Below are positions 10,541 through 21,895 of a DNA stretch of 64,000 bases, in pieces. Positions within the stretch are counted from its first letter, which is position 1. The number at the start of each line of letters is the position of its first letter. This stretch comes from Noviherbaspirillum massiliense JC206. Lineage in GTDB: Bacteria; Pseudomonadota; Gammaproteobacteria; Burkholderiales; Burkholderiaceae_D. The DNA lies in NCBI RefSeq assembly GCF_000312045.1, contig NZ_HE978634.1:1854098-1918097 (forward strand). The letters run 5' to 3'. The notes under the pieces were generated by a model. The model had not been told where the DNA came from, did not search any database, and worked only from the letters and a program-made list of their open reading frames with translations. Made by a program: the position numbers and the translations under genes.

Positions 10541-11431
10541 TCATTTCTTGGGATTGACGGGTCCCGAAGCCGGATTCCTGAAGTACTTGAAGAATTCGGA
10601 GTTAGGGTCGACAACCATCATATCGGAGCGATTCTTGAAGCTCGCACGATAAGCTTCCAGGCTTCGGTAGAATCGGAAAAACTCGGGATTCTGTCCGAAA
10701 GCCTGCGCATAGATCTGTGATGCTTTTGCATCGCCTTGGCCACGGATATTTTCGGCTTCGCGATAAGCCTCGGCAAGAATAACCGTCCGCTGCCTGTCGG
10801 CGTCCGCGCGTATCTTCTCAGATTCGGCAGCACCAGTCGAGCGCAATTCATTGGCAACGCGCATGCGCTCTGCCTTCATCCGCTCATACACTGAATTATT
10901 GATCTGTTCGACATAGTCGACGCGCTTCAGACGGACATCGATGATTTTCACGCCGATCTGCTGTGCCTCATCGGCGACCTTCTTCCCGATGGCATCCATC
11001 ACCTTGCTGCGCTCCCCGGAAATGACTTCCCTCACAGTGCGCTTTGTAATCTCTTCGTTCAGTGCGGCCTTGATGATCTGCAGCATACGATCATGCGCCC
11101 GGCGCTCATCGCCACCGAAGCTCACGAAATAAAGCTTGGGCTCGACGATTTGCCATTTCACGAAAGCGTCAACCAGGATGTTTTTCTTCTCGGCGGTGAT
11201 GAACCGGTCAGCATCAGGTGTGTCCAGCGTCAAAATTCGCTTATCCAGAAATACCACGTTCTGGAATGGCGGCGGCAGCTTGAAATGCAGCCCTGGTTCG
11301 CTGATGACCTTCTTGACTTCGCCGAGGGCGAATACGATCGCGTACTGGCGCTGGTCAACGATGAACAACGTCGAAAAAAGTACCGACAGTGCGATGAGAG
11401 CAACGATTGCAAGCGAGATCAACCGGTTCAT
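10541..11431 (-). CDS. hflC: HflC, subunit of the FtsH-modulating membrane complex
   Basis: HflC pairs with HflK to form a large periplasm-facing assembly that surrounds and modulates the FtsH protease. The 296-residue protein has an N-terminal membrane anchor (about 5-25) and a band-7/SPFH domain with the characteristic FVKWQIVEP and ERMKAERMRVANE segments. An Ala/Glu-rich helical region and a disordered C-terminal tail follow. Its start codon overlaps the hflK stop by one base (TAATG), so the two are translationally coupled. Confidence 0.95.
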   Translation of the reverse strand: MNRLISLAIVALIALSVLFSTLFIVDQRQYAIVFALGEVKKVISEPGLHFKLPPPFQNVVFLDKRILTLDTPDADRFITAEKKNILVDAFVKWQIVEPKLYFVSFGGDERRAHDRMLQIIKAALNEEITKRTVREVISGERSKVMDAIGKKVADEAQQIGVKIIDVRLKRVDYVEQINNSVYERMKAERMRVANELRSTGAAESEKIRADADRQRTVILAEAYREAENIRGQGDAKASQIYAQAFGQNPEFFRFYRSLEAYRASFKNRSDMMVVDPNSEFFKYFRNPASGPVNPKK

Positions 11432-12714
11432 TATCTCGTCTCCCGTTCACGGGAATCGCGGCCATCCCGATTCCTTCCATCCCTTTGCCTCTCCGAGTCC
11501 GCCGATGGCAAGGCATCAGATTGATTCGTTGCCGGAGCCGATACGCCGCTATTTGCCCTTCCAGCTACTCCAGGTTCGCCCGATGCTGATTGGGCAATCA
11601 GCTTATCCAAAGGCAAATAGATCAGGCTGTTGCCCGCTTTCGCATCCACCATGACTTTCGTCGCGTTCGAAAAAATCTGCTGCATGGTTTCGATATACAT
11701 GCGGTCGCGCGTGACGGCAGGCGCTTTCTGGTATTCGGTGAGCACCTGCTTGAAACGCGCGGCATCACCTTCGGCATTGGCGATCACCCGCGCCCGATAA
11801 GCTTCGGACTCCTGCAACAGGCGCGACGCCGAGCCGCGTGCTCTGGGAATGACATCGTTAGCATAGGCCTGGCCTTCATTCTTTTGGCGCTCCCGGTCCT
11901 GTCCCGCCTTGACTGCATCATCGAAGGCAGCCTGAACCTGTTCGGGCGGTTGCACGCCTTGCATGGTCACGTTGGTAATTTGCGCACCGGTCTTGTAGCG
12001 GTCGAGGATTTGCTGCATCAGTTGCGCGACATCGAGCGCCACCTTCTCACGGCCTTCGTAGAGCACGAAGTCCATTTTGCTGCGGCCGACGATTTCGCGG
12101 ATCGCAGTTTCAGCCACCTGCCGAACGGTCTCTTCCTGGTCTCGGTTATTGAATACCCAGTCGGACGCATTCTTGAGCTTGTACTGCACGGCGAACTGAA
12201 TATCGATGATGTTCTCGTCGTCGGTGAGCATCAGCGACTCTTTCGGCTGCTTGTTGCGAACATTTGAACGGTAACCAACTTCCACTGTACGAACCTGGGA
12301 AACGTTAACCACTTCATGGCTCTGGATTGGAAACGGCCAGCGCCAATTAAAGCCCGCTGGCGTCATGTGGCTGTATCTCCCGAAGGTCATGACCACGCCG
12401 GTCTGTCCTTCCTGGACAATGAAAAATCCACTGATGAGCCAGAGAAAAAGGATGACGACTGCGATCGCGCCAATTCCTAGACCGGCACCGCGCATGCCGG
12501 AATTGTCGCCACCGCCATTCCTGCCACCGGTTTTATTGCCGAGCAGGCGGTTGAGCTTTTGATTGAAATCTCGCCAGAGTTGATCAAGATCAGGCGGGCC
12601 GTCGTTTGGCTTTTTTCCTTCCTGGCTTTGATTGTTTTCCTGCGAACCTCGTCCCCAACGGGGATCGTTCAATGAAAGCTTGACGCCTATTTTTTCTAGT
12701 ATGGGAACGAGCAT
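11431..12714 (-). CDS. hflK: HflK, subunit of the FtsH-modulating membrane complex
   Basis: HflK is the partner of HflC. It has a hydrophilic Gly/Asn-rich N-terminus with the family motif SLNDPRWGRG, a membrane helix (IGAIAVVILFLWLISGFF) and an SPFH domain with AVQYKL and RDRMYIETM. Its C-terminal tail is Ser/Arg/Glu-rich. I choose the ATG at 12714, giving a 427-residue protein that starts MLVPILEKIGVKLSL. A longer frame from 12822 exists but would overlap the hflX 3' end by 59 bases and has no better ribosome binding site. Confidence 0.92.
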   Translation of the reverse strand: MLVPILEKIGVKLSLNDPRWGRGSQENNQSQEGKKPNDGPPDLDQLWRDFNQKLNRLLGNKTGGRNGGGDNSGMRGAGLGIGAIAVVILFLWLISGFFIVQEGQTGVVMTFGRYSHMTPAGFNWRWPFPIQSHEVVNVSQVRTVEVGYRSNVRNKQPKESLMLTDDENIIDIQFAVQYKLKNASDWVFNNRDQEETVRQVAETAIREIVGRSKMDFVLYEGREKVALDVAQLMQQILDRYKTGAQITNVTMQGVQPPEQVQAAFDDAVKAGQDRERQKNEGQAYANDVIPRARGSASRLLQESEAYRARVIANAEGDAARFKQVLTEYQKAPAVTRDRMYIETMQQIFSNATKVMVDAKAGNSLIYLPLDKLIAQSASGEPGVAGRANSGVSAPATNQSDALPSADSERQRDGRNRDGRDSRERETR

Positions 12715-12763
12715 TCTGTCGCTATCCGGCTTTATGTATTTGGTTGGAATGCCAGTTGATCTA

Positions 12764-13885
12764 TCATGTTCGCGCGTCATGGATTTGCCCGGCTGATATA
12801 GGGGGAACGTCAGGCATTCCATCCGCTTTCGCGTATTCCGCTATGGCTTCACGCAGAAAATCCAGACCGGATCCAGCCTGCGCGCTGATAAAAACACGCC
12901 GGATTTTATCATATTCATCACGTTCCACTGCGGGCTCCAGGCCGGCGGCATCAATCTTGTTCCAGACCAGAATCTGCGGGATATGGTCGGCGCCAATTTC
13001 TCTCAGGACTTCATTCACCTGCTCGATCTGCTCCATGCGTACCGGGCTTGCAGCGTCCACCACATGCAGCAGCAGGTCGGCATGGATCGTCTCTTCAAGC
13101 GTGGCCCGGAATGCTGCAACCAGCTGGTGCGGCAATTCCCGGATGAATCCAACCGTGTCCGAAATAACGATGTTTCCGGCCTCACCCAGATAGATACGCC
13201 GCGAGGTTGTATCCAGCGTCGCGAATAGCTGATTGGCGGCATACGCGCGCGCCTTGGCAAGAGCGTTAAACAATGTCGACTTCCCCGCGTTGGTATAGCC
13301 GACGAGGGAAACGGAAAAAGCATTGTTGCGTCCCCGGGCACGACGCTGCGTCTCGCGCTGGCGCTGCAACTTTTCGAGGCGGGACCTCAAGGCCTTCACC
13401 CGGTCTCCCAGCAATCGACGGTCGGTTTCGAGCTGGGTTTCACCAGGGCCTCGCAAGCCGATGCCGCCCTTCTGGCGCTCCAAGTGAGTCCAGCCACGTA
13501 CCAGGCGAGTGGAAAGATGCTGCAACTGAGCCAACTCGACTTGCACCTTACCCTCATGACTCTGGGCACGCTGCGCAAAAATATCGAGGATCAGGCTGGT
13601 CCGGTCAACCACCCGAGTCTTCAAATGTCGCTCAAGATTTCGTTGCTGGGCGGGCGATAATGCGTGATTGAAGATCACGATATCGATTTGATTTTCCGCG
13701 ATAGCTGAGGCGATTTCCTCTGCCTTGCCGGAACCCACGAAGAGGGCCGCGTCCGGACTGGAGCGCTTGCCCGTGACCGTGGCCACTGGCTCGGCCCCCG
13801 CAGATTTTGACAGCAAACTTAATTCTTCGAGGCTCGCAGCAAAGTCGCCTTTGCCGAAATCGACGCCGACTAACGCAGCGCGCAT
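12764..13885 (-). CDS. hflX: Ribosome-associated GTPase HflX
   Basis: HflX is a GTPase that binds the large ribosomal subunit and rescues stalled or heat-damaged ribosomes. The 373-residue protein has the N-terminal HflX domain with GSGKAEEI and a coiled linker with GGIGLRGPGETQLE. The GTPase domain follows: G1 GYTNAGKST, G3 DTVGF and G4 NKID. It starts 27 bases after hfq, as in most proteobacteria. Confidence 0.95.
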   Translation of the reverse strand: MRAALVGVDFGKGDFAASLEELSLLSKSAGAEPVATVTGKRSSPDAALFVGSGKAEEIASAIAENQIDIVIFNHALSPAQQRNLERHLKTRVVDRTSLILDIFAQRAQSHEGKVQVELAQLQHLSTRLVRGWTHLERQKGGIGLRGPGETQLETDRRLLGDRVKALRSRLEKLQRQRETQRRARGRNNAFSVSLVGYTNAGKSTLFNALAKARAYAANQLFATLDTTSRRIYLGEAGNIVISDTVGFIRELPHQLVAAFRATLEETIHADLLLHVVDAASPVRMEQIEQVNEVLREIGADHIPQILVWNKIDAAGLEPAVERDEYDKIRRVFISAQAGSGLDFLREAIAEYAKADGMPDVPPISAGQIHDART

Positions 13886-13912
13886 GGGAGAGACGAGCGG
13901 AGTAACGATACC

Positions 13913-14149
13913 TTATTCCGCTTCAGATTCAAGGTTGAGATTGACGGCACGTGCCGGAACCACTGTAGAGATGGCATGCTTGTAAACCATTTGCGTAACG
14001 GTGTTACGCAGCAGAACGACATACTGGTCAAATGATTCGATATGCCCTTGCAGCTTGATCCCATTGACCAGGTAAATTGAAACGGGGACATGCTCTTTGC
14101 GTAAGGCATTGAGGAACGGGTCTTGTAACAGTTGCCCTTTATTGCTCAT
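13913..14149 (-). CDS. hfq: RNA chaperone Hfq
   Basis: Hfq is a hexameric Sm-like RNA chaperone that pairs small RNAs with mRNAs. The 78-residue protein contains the complete core: [22 protein letters not shown] (RNA-binding face), [10 protein letters not shown] and the Sm2 motif [10 protein letters not shown]. The C-terminal tail is very short, ending ESEAE, as usual in betaproteobacteria. The start has TGGAG 6 bases upstream. The 116 bases between der and hfq may hold a separate promoter. Confidence 0.97.
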   Translation of the reverse strand: MSNKGQLLQDPFLNALRKEHVPVSIYLVNGIKLQGHIESFDQYVVLLRNTVTQMVYKHAISTVVPARAVNLNLESEAE

Positions 14150-14265
14150 GGCAGCTCCATTGTGTAGTTGTGATTAGGAGTTGGAGACGACTTGGAAAAT
14201 TTCAAGCGCCTTTGTGCAGTACAGTACGAATGTAATCGATTTTTGCGTTTCTTGCCACGAAAAAA

Positions 14266-15615
14266 CTAGCTTTCCCCTTTGGCGAAAGGGTTCTTGCTCG
14301 AGCGCAGTTCGATACGTAATGGAGTTCCGACTAATGAAAAAGTTTCACGAAAATGCTTTTCCAGATAGCGCTTGTAGTTTGCGTCAATGGCTTCCAAAGA
14401 GTTGCCATGGATAACGACAATCGGCGGATTCTGTCCACCCTGATGGGCATAACGCAGTTTCGGCCTTACGCTACCCTTGCGGCGCGGCTGCTGATGCTCG
14501 ACCGCCTCGGCCAAGGCTCGCGTCAGCTTCGGTGTCGGCAGTTTTGCCATTGCGGCGGCATACGCTGCATCAACCGACTTCATCAAGGGACCAATTCCGG
14601 TGGATTTCAATGCTGAAATGAAATGGAACTTGGCGAAGGACAGGAAATTCAGTTTCCGTTCCAGATCCATCTTGATCTGATCACGTTTGTCCGAATTCAA
14701 TCCATCCCATTTATTGACCCCCACGACCAATGCCCTGCCGGACTCCAGAATGAATCCCGCGATGTGGGCATCCTGTTCCGATACATCCTGCTGAGCATCA
14801 ATCAGGAGCACCACCACATTCGCCTCGGAAATCGATTGCAGTGTTTTGACGACCGAAAATTTTTCGATCGCCTCGAACACTTTTCCTCGGCGCCGTATGC
14901 CAGCCGTATCGATCAGAGAATATTGCTTGCCGTCGCGCTCGAAAGGAATTTCAATCGAATCGCGTGTCGTGCCAGGCATATCGAATGCGATCACGCGCTC
15001 TTCACCGAGCAAGGTATTAACCAGCGTCGATTTGCCCACGTTCGGGCGGCCGACGATGGCGATCCTGATCCCTTTGCCGGGAGCCTCGTCAGGAATTTCC
15101 TCGACAGCCGGCCGCTGTGCTGCAACCGAGTCAAGCGCCTCACCGACCAGGTCCGCTACTCCATCGCCATGAGCGGCAGAAATTACATATGGATCGCCGA
15201 GACCTAGTTCATAGAAATCCGCGGTGACCGCGGTGTATCTCATGCCCTCCGCTTTGTTGACCACTAGCATCACAGGACGCCCGGATTTTCGCAAAAAGTC
15301 CGTAATGGTCTTGTCATGCGGCGTCAGGCCCTGACGTCCGTCAACGATGAACAGGACCACATCCGCTTCAGCCACGGCCTGCCTGGTCTGCTTGGCCATT
15401 TCATGCATGATGCCTTCTTTGGCGACCGGCTCGAAACCGCCGGTATCAATCACGAGAAATGGCCGTTCCCCAATGCGTCCCTCACCGTAATGGCGGTCAC
15501 GCGTCAGCCCCGGCATATCAGCGACGAGCGCATCCCGCGACCGGGTCAGCCGGTTGAATAAGGTAGATTTGCCGACATTCGGTCGGCCTACAAGTGCAAT
15601 TACCGGCTTCATCAA
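14266..15615 (-). CDS. der: Ribosome biogenesis GTPase Der (EngA)
   Basis: Der is a double GTPase needed for assembly of the 50S subunit. The 449-residue protein has two G domains, each with a [10 protein letters not shown]-loop, one near residue 10 and one near 188, separated by an acidic linker. DTGGF, DTAG and NKAEG/NKWDG motifs follow in each. The C-terminal KH-like domain contains PPIVVIHGN. Its start is 4 bases after the bamB stop. Confidence 0.97.
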   Translation of the reverse strand: MMKPVIALVGRPNVGKSTLFNRLTRSRDALVADMPGLTRDRHYGEGRIGERPFLVIDTGGFEPVAKEGIMHEMAKQTRQAVAEADVVLFIVDGRQGLTPHDKTITDFLRKSGRPVMLVVNKAEGMRYTAVTADFYELGLGDPYVISAAHGDGVADLVGEALDSVAAQRPAVEEIPDEAPGKGIRIAIVGRPNVGKSTLVNTLLGEERVIAFDMPGTTRDSIEIPFERDGKQYSLIDTAGIRRRGKVFEAIEKFSVVKTLQSISEANVVVLLIDAQQDVSEQDAHIAGFILESGRALVVGVNKWDGLNSDKRDQIKMDLERKLNFLSFAKFHFISALKSTGIGPLMKSVDAAYAAAMAKLPTPKLTRALAEAVEHQQPRRKGSVRPKLRYAHQGGQNPPIVVIHGNSLEAIDANYKRYLEKHFRETFSLVGTPLRIELRSSKNPFAKGES

Positions 15616-15619
15616 CTTA

Positions 15620-16774
15620 TTACTCGGTCGTCAGAGCGACCAGTTTTCCTGCCTGGGTTTGAAAGATCAGATTGGAACCGGCAATCAAGGGCGAAGCCGG
15701 GATAATGGGACTGCCATCCGTACGGGCACGAGCAAGAAACGAACCATCTTCGCGGGAAAGGAAATGGACAAATCCCTGCATATCACCGACTACGACCGCA
15801 CGTCCAAAGGAAACCGGCACCGACAAACGGCGGTTTGCCAATTTATCGTTCCGCCATACGCCGGTGCCTGTATCCCGGGTGAAAGCATTGACGGCGCCTC
15901 GGTCATCGGGAACGAATACAAAGCGTTCATCGACGGCCAGACCAACATCGCTGGAAAGCTCCCTTGCCCAGCGCGGCGTGCCGGTAACTGCATCAAAGCA
16001 GGCAACGCGCCCCTGATAGGCAACTGCACATACATCCCGGCCTGCCGCAACGGGCGCACCGGACACGTCTGCAATGCGTTCTAGCTCCGTCGTGCCGCGC
16101 GGATCCCCAACGGCAGCCTCCCAGCGCGCGCCTCCGTTGGAAAGCGCCAAGGCCACCAATCTGCCACCCGGCAGCGCAACAAAGGCGCTCGGGCCTGCAA
16201 TTGCGATTCCCGGCGCAGTCCGCAAGGTCAGGGGCGGAGTGCTTCGTTGCACCACCCAGCGGCGTGTTCCGGTGTCTGCATCATAGGCAGCGATGCGATT
16301 GTCGACGCTGCGCACAATGACCAGCCCTTGCCCGACTGCCGGTGCAGACAGGATTTCGCTGGAGGCCTGGGCTTTCCAGCGTAATTTCCCCTCGGCGTCG
16401 AACGCCAGCAGCACTCCCTTCTCACCGGCTACGGCGACGGTAAGGCCATCGCTGCCCACTCCCGCAGAAAGTCGCGTACCGGCATTGATGCGCCAGATTT
16501 CATTTCCGCTGGCGGGATCCACGCGAATCAATGTCCCATCCGCACCGGCAGCAAACAGGTTGCCGTTGGCAAACGCTGGAGAAAAGGTAAATGCCCTGGC
16601 CTTGGCAACCGGAACAGTCCATGCAGTGCGTACTGCAAGTGTCGGCTTGAAATCGACCAACGGGGCAGGAGGATTACGCTCTTTATCGGCAAAGGGATTC
16701 AGCGATGACAACGCCGAACAGCCACCGAGCAGGACGGACATGCCTATCCATGCGAGTTTTACCGCAGTACGCAT
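15620..16774 (-). CDS. bamB: Outer membrane assembly lipoprotein BamB
   Basis: BamB is the beta-propeller lipoprotein of the BAM complex that inserts outer-membrane proteins. The 384-residue sequence begins with a lipoprotein signal ending LLGGC, with the lipidated Cys at residue 19. It then shows repeated PQQ-like blades with Gly-Trp spacing ([26 protein letters not shown]). It precedes der by 4 bases and follows yfgM by 20, the standard bamB context. Confidence 0.95.
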   Translation of the reverse strand: MRTAVKLAWIGMSVLLGGCSALSSLNPFADKERNPPAPLVDFKPTLAVRTAWTVPVAKARAFTFSPAFANGNLFAAGADGTLIRVDPASGNEIWRINAGTRLSAGVGSDGLTVAVAGEKGVLLAFDAEGKLRWKAQASSEILSAPAVGQGLVIVRSVDNRIAAYDADTGTRRWVVQRSTPPLTLRTAPGIAIAGPSAFVALPGGRLVALALSNGGARWEAAVGDPRGTTELERIADVSGAPVAAGRDVCAVAYQGRVACFDAVTGTPRWARELSSDVGLAVDERFVFVPDDRGAVNAFTRDTGTGVWRNDKLANRRLSVPVSFGRAVVVGDMQGFVHFLSREDGSFLARARTDGSPIIPASPLIAGSNLIFQTQAGKLVALTTE

Positions 16775-16794
16775 CTATTCCCCTTCCCTGACGA

Positions 16795-17445
16795 TCAGCC
16801 TACGGATTTTGCAGAAGTTCCGCCGATGGCATCCAGCTTCAACTGGATCAATTGACGGGCCGGATCATTCGTATCGGATTTATCCAGCGCCAGTTGATAT
16901 GCGGACCGGGCTTCCTGCACCTTGTTCTGCGCAACCAGAATATCGCCCTTCCGGTCTGCGACAGCGCCTGCAAACGCCGCAGGGACGTCGCCAGAAAGTA
17001 CCTTCAGGGCTTCATCGTAGGCTTTCTCATCAAGCAGCACGCCTGCGAGCCGGATCCTTGCAATCGCCTTGTATTCTTCATCGCGGCCATTGCTGACGAC
17101 CCATTGCAACTGCGCTCTAGCGACTTTCAGGTCGTTCGCATCGAAGGCGGATTTGGCAGCCGCCAGCGCGCCCATTTCTGCATAGGCAGTACGACCGAAC
17201 TTGTCGGTCAGGTCCGTCGCTGCGCGCTGCACTTTAGCAGCGTCTTTTGCCGTGACCGCTTTCTGCAGTTCCTCGTACAACTGCCCGGCTTGCGCTGCCT
17301 GGTTGCGCAGATAGTAATTCCATCCGGACCATCCGGCATAAGCGGCGAGCACGATGATCAGGACCCAGCTGATCAGGTTGCCGTACCGATTCCACCATGC
17401 CTTCAAGCTAGCCAGTTGTTCCTGTTCTTCGTGATCGTATGCCAT
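16795..17445 (-). CDS. yfgM: YfgM family membrane-anchored TPR protein
   Basis: A 216-residue protein with a short cytoplasmic N-terminus (MAYDHEEQEQL), one membrane helix (about 25-43, WVLIIVLAAYAGWSGW) and a periplasmic region of TPR-like helices. In E. coli YfgM works with PpiD near the Sec translocon. The chosen ATG has GAAGG 7 bases upstream. An upstream in-frame extension overlapping hisS is not needed. Confidence 0.88.
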   Translation of the reverse strand: MAYDHEEQEQLASLKAWWNRYGNLISWVLIIVLAAYAGWSGWNYYLRNQAAQAGQLYEELQKAVTAKDAAKVQRAATDLTDKFGRTAYAEMGALAAAKSAFDANDLKVARAQLQWVVSNGRDEEYKAIARIRLAGVLLDEKAYDEALKVLSGDVPAAFAGAVADRKGDILVAQNKVQEARSAYQLALDKSDTNDPARQLIQLKLDAIGGTSAKSVG

Positions 17446-17455
17446 GTTGATGCCT

Positions 17456-18796
17456 TCAGTGATGATGTTCAGGATGATCGCAATCGTCGCCGCAAGTAAT
17501 CTGGTCAACGATGTAATCCACCACGGTATCGAATGCGACGCTGTGTTGATTGTTTTCAGTATCGGCCGAGCGCATGGCCTTCACGGTCGCCACGCCCTTG
17601 GCAACTTCATCTTCCCCAAGGATGACCGCAAAGCTGGCACCACTGCCATCGGCTCGCTTCATTTGGGATTTGAAGCTACCGCCTCCGCCCGCCGCCGCGC
17701 AATGTAGCACGACATCCAGTCCGGCATCCCGCAAGCGCTCAGCGATGACGAAAGCATGCATCTGCGCCTCATTCCCCTGGTGCACGATATAGACATCGCA
17801 TTGGTTCGGCGCGAAATGATCGCCGTTTGCTTTCATCAGTTCCAGCAGACGTTCGACGCCCATCGCAAAACCGCATGCCGGAGTGGGCTTGCCGCCGAAC
17901 ATTTCGATCAGCGGATCATAGCGCCCGCCACCGCACACCGTTCCCTGGGAGCCCAGCTGATCGGTGACCCACTCAAATACAGTGCGGTTGTAATAGTCCA
18001 TGCCGCGGACCAGGCGCGGATTGATGGAAAACGGGATATTGTTGTGCCGCAGGATCTTCTGCACGCCTTCAAAATGAGCGCGCGATTCTTCGCCGAGATA
18101 GTCGAGCAGCTTGGGCGCCCCGTTGACCATTTCCTGCATGGTCGGATTCTTGGTATCCAGAATACGCAAGGGATTGGAATACAGGCGGCGCTGCGCATCC
18201 GTATCCAGAACGTCCTTGTGGCGCTCGAAATACGCAACCAGGTCAGCGCGATGCCGGTTGCGCTCGTCCGCATTGCCGATCGAGTTGAGTTCGAGCCGAA
18301 CATCCCGCAGGCCGAGGTCATCCCAGAGCCGCTGGCACAACATGATCAGTTCAGCATCGATGTCCGGCCCGGTAAACCCGAGTGCTTCGGCGCCGACCTG
18401 ATGGAACTGACGATAGCGGCCGCGCTGCGGACGTTCATGACGGAACATCGGACCAGCGTACCAGAGGCGCTTGGGGCCATCGTAGGTGAGATTATGTTCC
18501 AGCGCGGCGCGCACCACGCCAGCCGTGCTTTCCGGGCGCAGCGTGAGCTGGTCGCCATTCATCGAATCGACGAAGGAATACATTTCCTTTTCGACGATAT
18601 CGGTCACTTCTCCGAGGCCGCGCGCGAACAATGCCGTCGGCTCGACGATGGGCGTGCGGATCTGCTGGTAGCCGTAGCTCTTCAGCACGGACTGCACCGT
18701 GTTCTCGAACAGTTCCCACAAAGGCGCATCGGCGGGAAGAATGTCATTCATTCCCTTCACGCCGGCGATCTTTTCTACTCTCTTGTTTTCTGACAT
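17456..18796 (-). CDS. hisS: Histidyl-tRNA synthetase
   Basis: HisS charges tRNA-His. The 446-residue class II synthetase shows GMNDILP at the N-terminus, motif 2 in [15 protein letters not shown], the histidine-binding [14 protein letters not shown], and motif 3 [11 protein letters not shown]-terminal anticodon-binding domain follows, ending in a His-rich tail (PEHHH) that is unusual but short. It lies between ispG and yfgM, a conserved position. Confidence 0.97.
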   Translation of the reverse strand: MSENKRVEKIAGVKGMNDILPADAPLWELFENTVQSVLKSYGYQQIRTPIVEPTALFARGLGEVTDIVEKEMYSFVDSMNGDQLTLRPESTAGVVRAALEHNLTYDGPKRLWYAGPMFRHERPQRGRYRQFHQVGAEALGFTGPDIDAELIMLCQRLWDDLGLRDVRLELNSIGNADERNRHRADLVAYFERHKDVLDTDAQRRLYSNPLRILDTKNPTMQEMVNGAPKLLDYLGEESRAHFEGVQKILRHNNIPFSINPRLVRGMDYYNRTVFEWVTDQLGSQGTVCGGGRYDPLIEMFGGKPTPACGFAMGVERLLELMKANGDHFAPNQCDVYIVHQGNEAQMHAFVIAERLRDAGLDVVLHCAAAGGGGSFKSQMKRADGSGASFAVILGEDEVAKGVATVKAMRSADTENNQHSVAFDTVVDYIVDQITCGDDCDHPEHHH

Positions 18797-18826
18797 TCTC
18801 TTCTGAGGACAGGCACGCGGGCGCGA

Positions 18827-20104
18827 TCAGACCGCCGCCTTCTCTTTTCCATAACGGGTTTTCACATAGTCCAGCACGATGGCCTGGAATTCCTCTGCGA
18901 TGCGCTCGCCGCGCAGGGTCACTTTTTTCTCGCCATCCACGAATACCGGTGCCGCAGGCGATTCGCCAGTTCCCGGAAGGCTGATGCCGATGTTGGCGTG
19001 TTTCGATTCCCCCGGTCCGTTGACGATGCACCCCATCACGGCGACATTCATGTTTTCCACGCCAGGGTATTGCTTTTTCCAGACCGGCATCTGGTCGCGC
19101 AGGTAGGTCTGGATCTTGTCCGCCAGATCCTGGAACACGGTCGATGTGGTACGACCGCAGCCAGGGCAGGCAATGACCATGGGCGCAAACTTGCGCAAGC
19201 CCATGGTCTGCAAAATTTCCTGGGCCACCACGACTTCCCTGGTGCGGTCGCCTCCGGGTTCCGGCGTGAGCGAAATGCGGATCGTGTCGCCAATTCCTTC
19301 CTGCAGCAAGACGGCCAGCGCGGCCGTCGATGCCACGATGCCCTTGCTGCCCATGCCCGCCTCGGTCAGACCGAGATGGAGCGGATAGTCGCAACGACGA
19401 GCAAGCTCGCGGTAAACGGCAATCAGGTCCTGTACGCCAGAGACCTTGCATGACAGGATGATGCGGTCGCCGCGCAGCCCCAATTCCTCCGCGCGCTGCG
19501 CATTTTCGATCGCCGACGTTACCAGGGCTTCGTACATGACCGCTTGCGCATCCCACGGCTGCGACCGCCGCGCATTTTCATCCATGATGCGCGCCAGCAG
19601 CGCCTGGTCGAGGCTGCCCCAATTGACGCCAATGCGCACCGGCTTTTCGTACCTGCACGCCGCTTCAATCATTTGCGCGAACTGGGTATCGCGCTTGGCA
19701 CCCTGCCCGACGTTTCCGGGATTGATCCTGTATTTGGACAGCGCCTTCGCGCACTCCGGAAAATCATTCAGCAATTTGTGACCGTTGTAGTGGAAGTCGC
19801 CCACCAGCGGCACATCAACGCCCATCCGGTCCAGCTGTTCCCGAATCGCCGGCACAGCAGCGGCCGCTTCAGGATTGTTGACGGTGATACGCACCATTTC
19901 CGAACCTGCGCGCGCAAGGTCCTTTACCTGGATCGCCGTACCGATGGCATCTGCAGTGTCGGTATTGGTCATGGACTGGACAACCACCGGCGCACTGCCA
20001 CCAATGACAATCTCGCGATCCTGGTAACGAACTGCCACCTGGCGCGTCACATGACGGGTGAGCGGTCCGGATACGATCGGGGCATCGGTTGTAGGCTTGT
20101 TCAT
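18827..20104 (-). CDS. ispG: 4-hydroxy-3-methylbut-2-en-1-yl diphosphate synthase IspG
   Basis: IspG is a [4Fe-4S] enzyme that makes HMBDP in the MEP isoprenoid pathway. The protein is about 425 residues. The TIM-barrel part starts after [12 protein letters not shown]. Cluster-binding cysteines are in CPGCGRT and in [11 protein letters not shown] choose the ATG at 20104, 2 bases after the rodZ stop; an earlier in-frame start would overlap rodZ by about 70 bases. The rodZ-ispG-hisS order is widespread in gammaproteobacteria and betaproteobacteria. Confidence 0.96.
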   Translation of the reverse strand: MNKPTTDAPIVSGPLTRHVTRQVAVRYQDREIVIGGSAPVVVQSMTNTDTADAIGTAIQVKDLARAGSEMVRITVNNPEAAAAVPAIREQLDRMGVDVPLVGDFHYNGHKLLNDFPECAKALSKYRINPGNVGQGAKRDTQFAQMIEAACRYEKPVRIGVNWGSLDQALLARIMDENARRSQPWDAQAVMYEALVTSAIENAQRAEELGLRGDRIILSCKVSGVQDLIAVYRELARRCDYPLHLGLTEAGMGSKGIVASTAALAVLLQEGIGDTIRISLTPEPGGDRTREVVVAQEILQTMGLRKFAPMVIACPGCGRTTSTVFQDLADKIQTYLRDQMPVWKKQYPGVENMNVAVMGCIVNGPGESKHANIGISLPGTGESPAAPVFVDGEKKVTLRGERIAEEFQAIVLDYVKTRYGKEKAAV

Positions 20105-20106
20105 GA

Positions 20107-21105
20107 TCATTTCAGGTCCAGTCGGACCACGTTGCTCTTTGTCCCTGTTTTCAACGCGAGTGGCGCACCACGCCAAGTTGCATCTACCCCCGCGGCATTG
20201 CCGATTACCAGGGATACCGGGCCGGAAATCTTGACTGTTTCGGTCGAGCCTGCCTTGGCCAGCCGAGCAAGTAGATATTTCCCATCAGCACGCTTGATTT
20301 CTACCCACGAATCCTCTCGGAAATTCAGTACGAGCGCATCCTTTGCAACTGCTGCATCGTCACGCCCCGGAGCATTTTCCTCCTTGACGGGACTGTTTGC
20401 AGCATCGGACGACGAAGATGGAACTGGCGTCTCGGGTGTTGAGCGCGCAGGCTGCACGACAGTGCTGGCCACGTTCTGCTCGTCATCCGCATGCGGCTGC
20501 AATGGAGGCGGTGTCTCCGCAAGCGTTTCCGCTGCGCTTTCCGGAGCAGATGGCGCCGGCTGGATTCTCTCCTTCCCTTTTACAAAAGCCAGAGCCCTTT
20601 CTGCCTGGGTCGAGATGGCCACCGGAATGGCAGACAGTTCCCCGCGATTCAAGAACGCCGCCAGCGCGACAAGCACAATGACAAGCACCAGAACTTCCGC
20701 CTTCCAGTACCTCGTAAAGCTGCGCTCCTCCATGGGAGAGCCGAAACGCGGTTCCTGGAATGGCGTATCCAGGGCGCTCCGCTTCGGAGTCGGATCACTC
20801 GCCGCGGTCGGTTCACCCGGAAGTGCGGCGAGCAAAGGCGTCGGATCGAGCTTGAGGAGCTTCGCATAGGCGCGCATGAAACCGCGCGTGATTGCCATTC
20901 CGGGCAACGCAGCGTAGTCGTCGGCCTCAAGCGCTTGCACCTGCCTTACGGCAAGGTTGAGTTGGCCGGCAACGTCTTCAACCGTCCAGCCCTTCGACTC
21001 GCGGAGTGCAGCAAGCTGTGCACCCGGGCTCTGGGCCGGGGCCTCCGGCTCTTGCGACGCCGCCTCTGCCCCCGTCAGTTCGCTCGCTTCCAAATCCTTA
21101 TTCAT
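20107..21105 (-). CDS. rodZ: Cytoskeletal shape protein RodZ
   Basis: RodZ links the MreB cytoskeleton to the membrane. The N-terminal half has a helix-turn-helix of the HTH_25 type ([19 protein letters not shown], then [13 protein letters not shown]), followed by a basic juxtamembrane segment and one membrane helix ([17 protein letters not shown]). A low-complexity Pro/Ala/Ser linker comes next, then the periplasmic DUF4115 domain with [15 protein letters not shown]. The ATG at 21105 overlaps the pilF stop by 8 bases. This gives a 332-residue protein. Confidence 0.93.
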   Translation of the reverse strand: MNKDLEASELTGAEAASQEPEAPAQSPGAQLAALRESKGWTVEDVAGQLNLAVRQVQALEADDYAALPGMAITRGFMRAYAKLLKLDPTPLLAALPGEPTAASDPTPKRSALDTPFQEPRFGSPMEERSFTRYWKAEVLVLVIVLVALAAFLNRGELSAIPVAISTQAERALAFVKGKERIQPAPSAPESAAETLAETPPPLQPHADDEQNVASTVVQPARSTPETPVPSSSSDAANSPVKEENAPGRDDAAVAKDALVLNFREDSWVEIKRADGKYLLARLAKAGSTETVKISGPVSLVIGNAAGVDATWRGAPLALKTGTKSNVVRLDLK

Positions 21106-21895
21106 CAAATGCTCCACGCTGGTAAGTCGCGTATTCACGTGAATTGGGGTGTCGCCTGCGCAGCTGGGTTGCAAGGCTGGTCTCGGTCAAGCCATCCCCC
21201 TGCTTATGCGCGGTCCTGATCGCAAGCCACAGCACTTCCGGAGTCATGATCTCCGATTTCAGCACGCGATTGATATAAAAGCGCGCCCTCTCATAATCAC
21301 GTCGCTCGTAATAAATCTTCGCGAGATTGGTATTCGTGACCGAATTGGCTGGATCGAGTTGAAATGCCCGGCTCAAATACTGCTCTGCGGCCGCCATGTT
21401 CTTCAGCTTCAGGGAGCAAACGCCTGCATTGTTCAAGGCCTTGGCCGGAGACTGATAGGCACGGTTCTTCAGCACGGCCTCGAAATAATCGATCGACTGC
21501 CGCTCACGCCCGGTCTGACACAAGAACCAGCCGTAATTGTTATTGAAATCCGGGTTATTCGGCATTAGTTTGAGCGCCTGCTGAAAGCTCTCTTCCGCCA
21601 GCCTGTTCTCGCCCATGTCCATGTAGATCAAGCCGCGCATGCTGTGTGCGTCGGCCGAGTCCGGGTCTGCCTGCAGCGCCTTCTTGACTTCATCGAGAGC
21701 AATTTCCAGTTGATGTTGCTCGTAGTAGCCTACCGCCAATCGCAGGCGAATGCGGGCAAGCTTCTGATTTTCCGTCTGGTCGGAACTGGTTTTCAACTCG
21801 CCTTGCGAGCCAGCCGATGGATAGGATGCACATCCTCCCAGCAGCACGAAAGAACAGACCGCAGCAACTGCCAAGCCTTGCCGGATTTTCCTCAC
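21098..21895 (-). CDS. pilF: Type IV pilus biogenesis lipoprotein PilF/PilW
   Basis: A TPR lipoprotein that helps the PilQ secretin localise and assemble in the outer membrane. The 265-residue protein has a lipoprotein signal ending LLGGC (Cys about 22) and at least five TPR-like repeats ([49 protein letters not shown]). Its ATG overlaps the rlmN stop by 4 bases. No other pilus gene is in the window. Confidence 0.92.
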   Translation of the reverse strand: MRKIRQGLAVAAVCSFVLLGGCASYPSAGSQGELKTSSDQTENQKLARIRLRLAVGYYEQHQLEIALDEVKKALQADPDSADAHSMRGLIYMDMGENRLAEESFQQALKLMPNNPDFNNNYGWFLCQTGRERQSIDYFEAVLKNRAYQSPAKALNNAGVCSLKLKNMAAAEQYLSRAFQLDPANSVTNTNLAKIYYERRDYERARFYINRVLKSEIMTPEVLWLAIRTAHKQGDGLTETSLATQLRRRHPNSREYATYQRGAFDE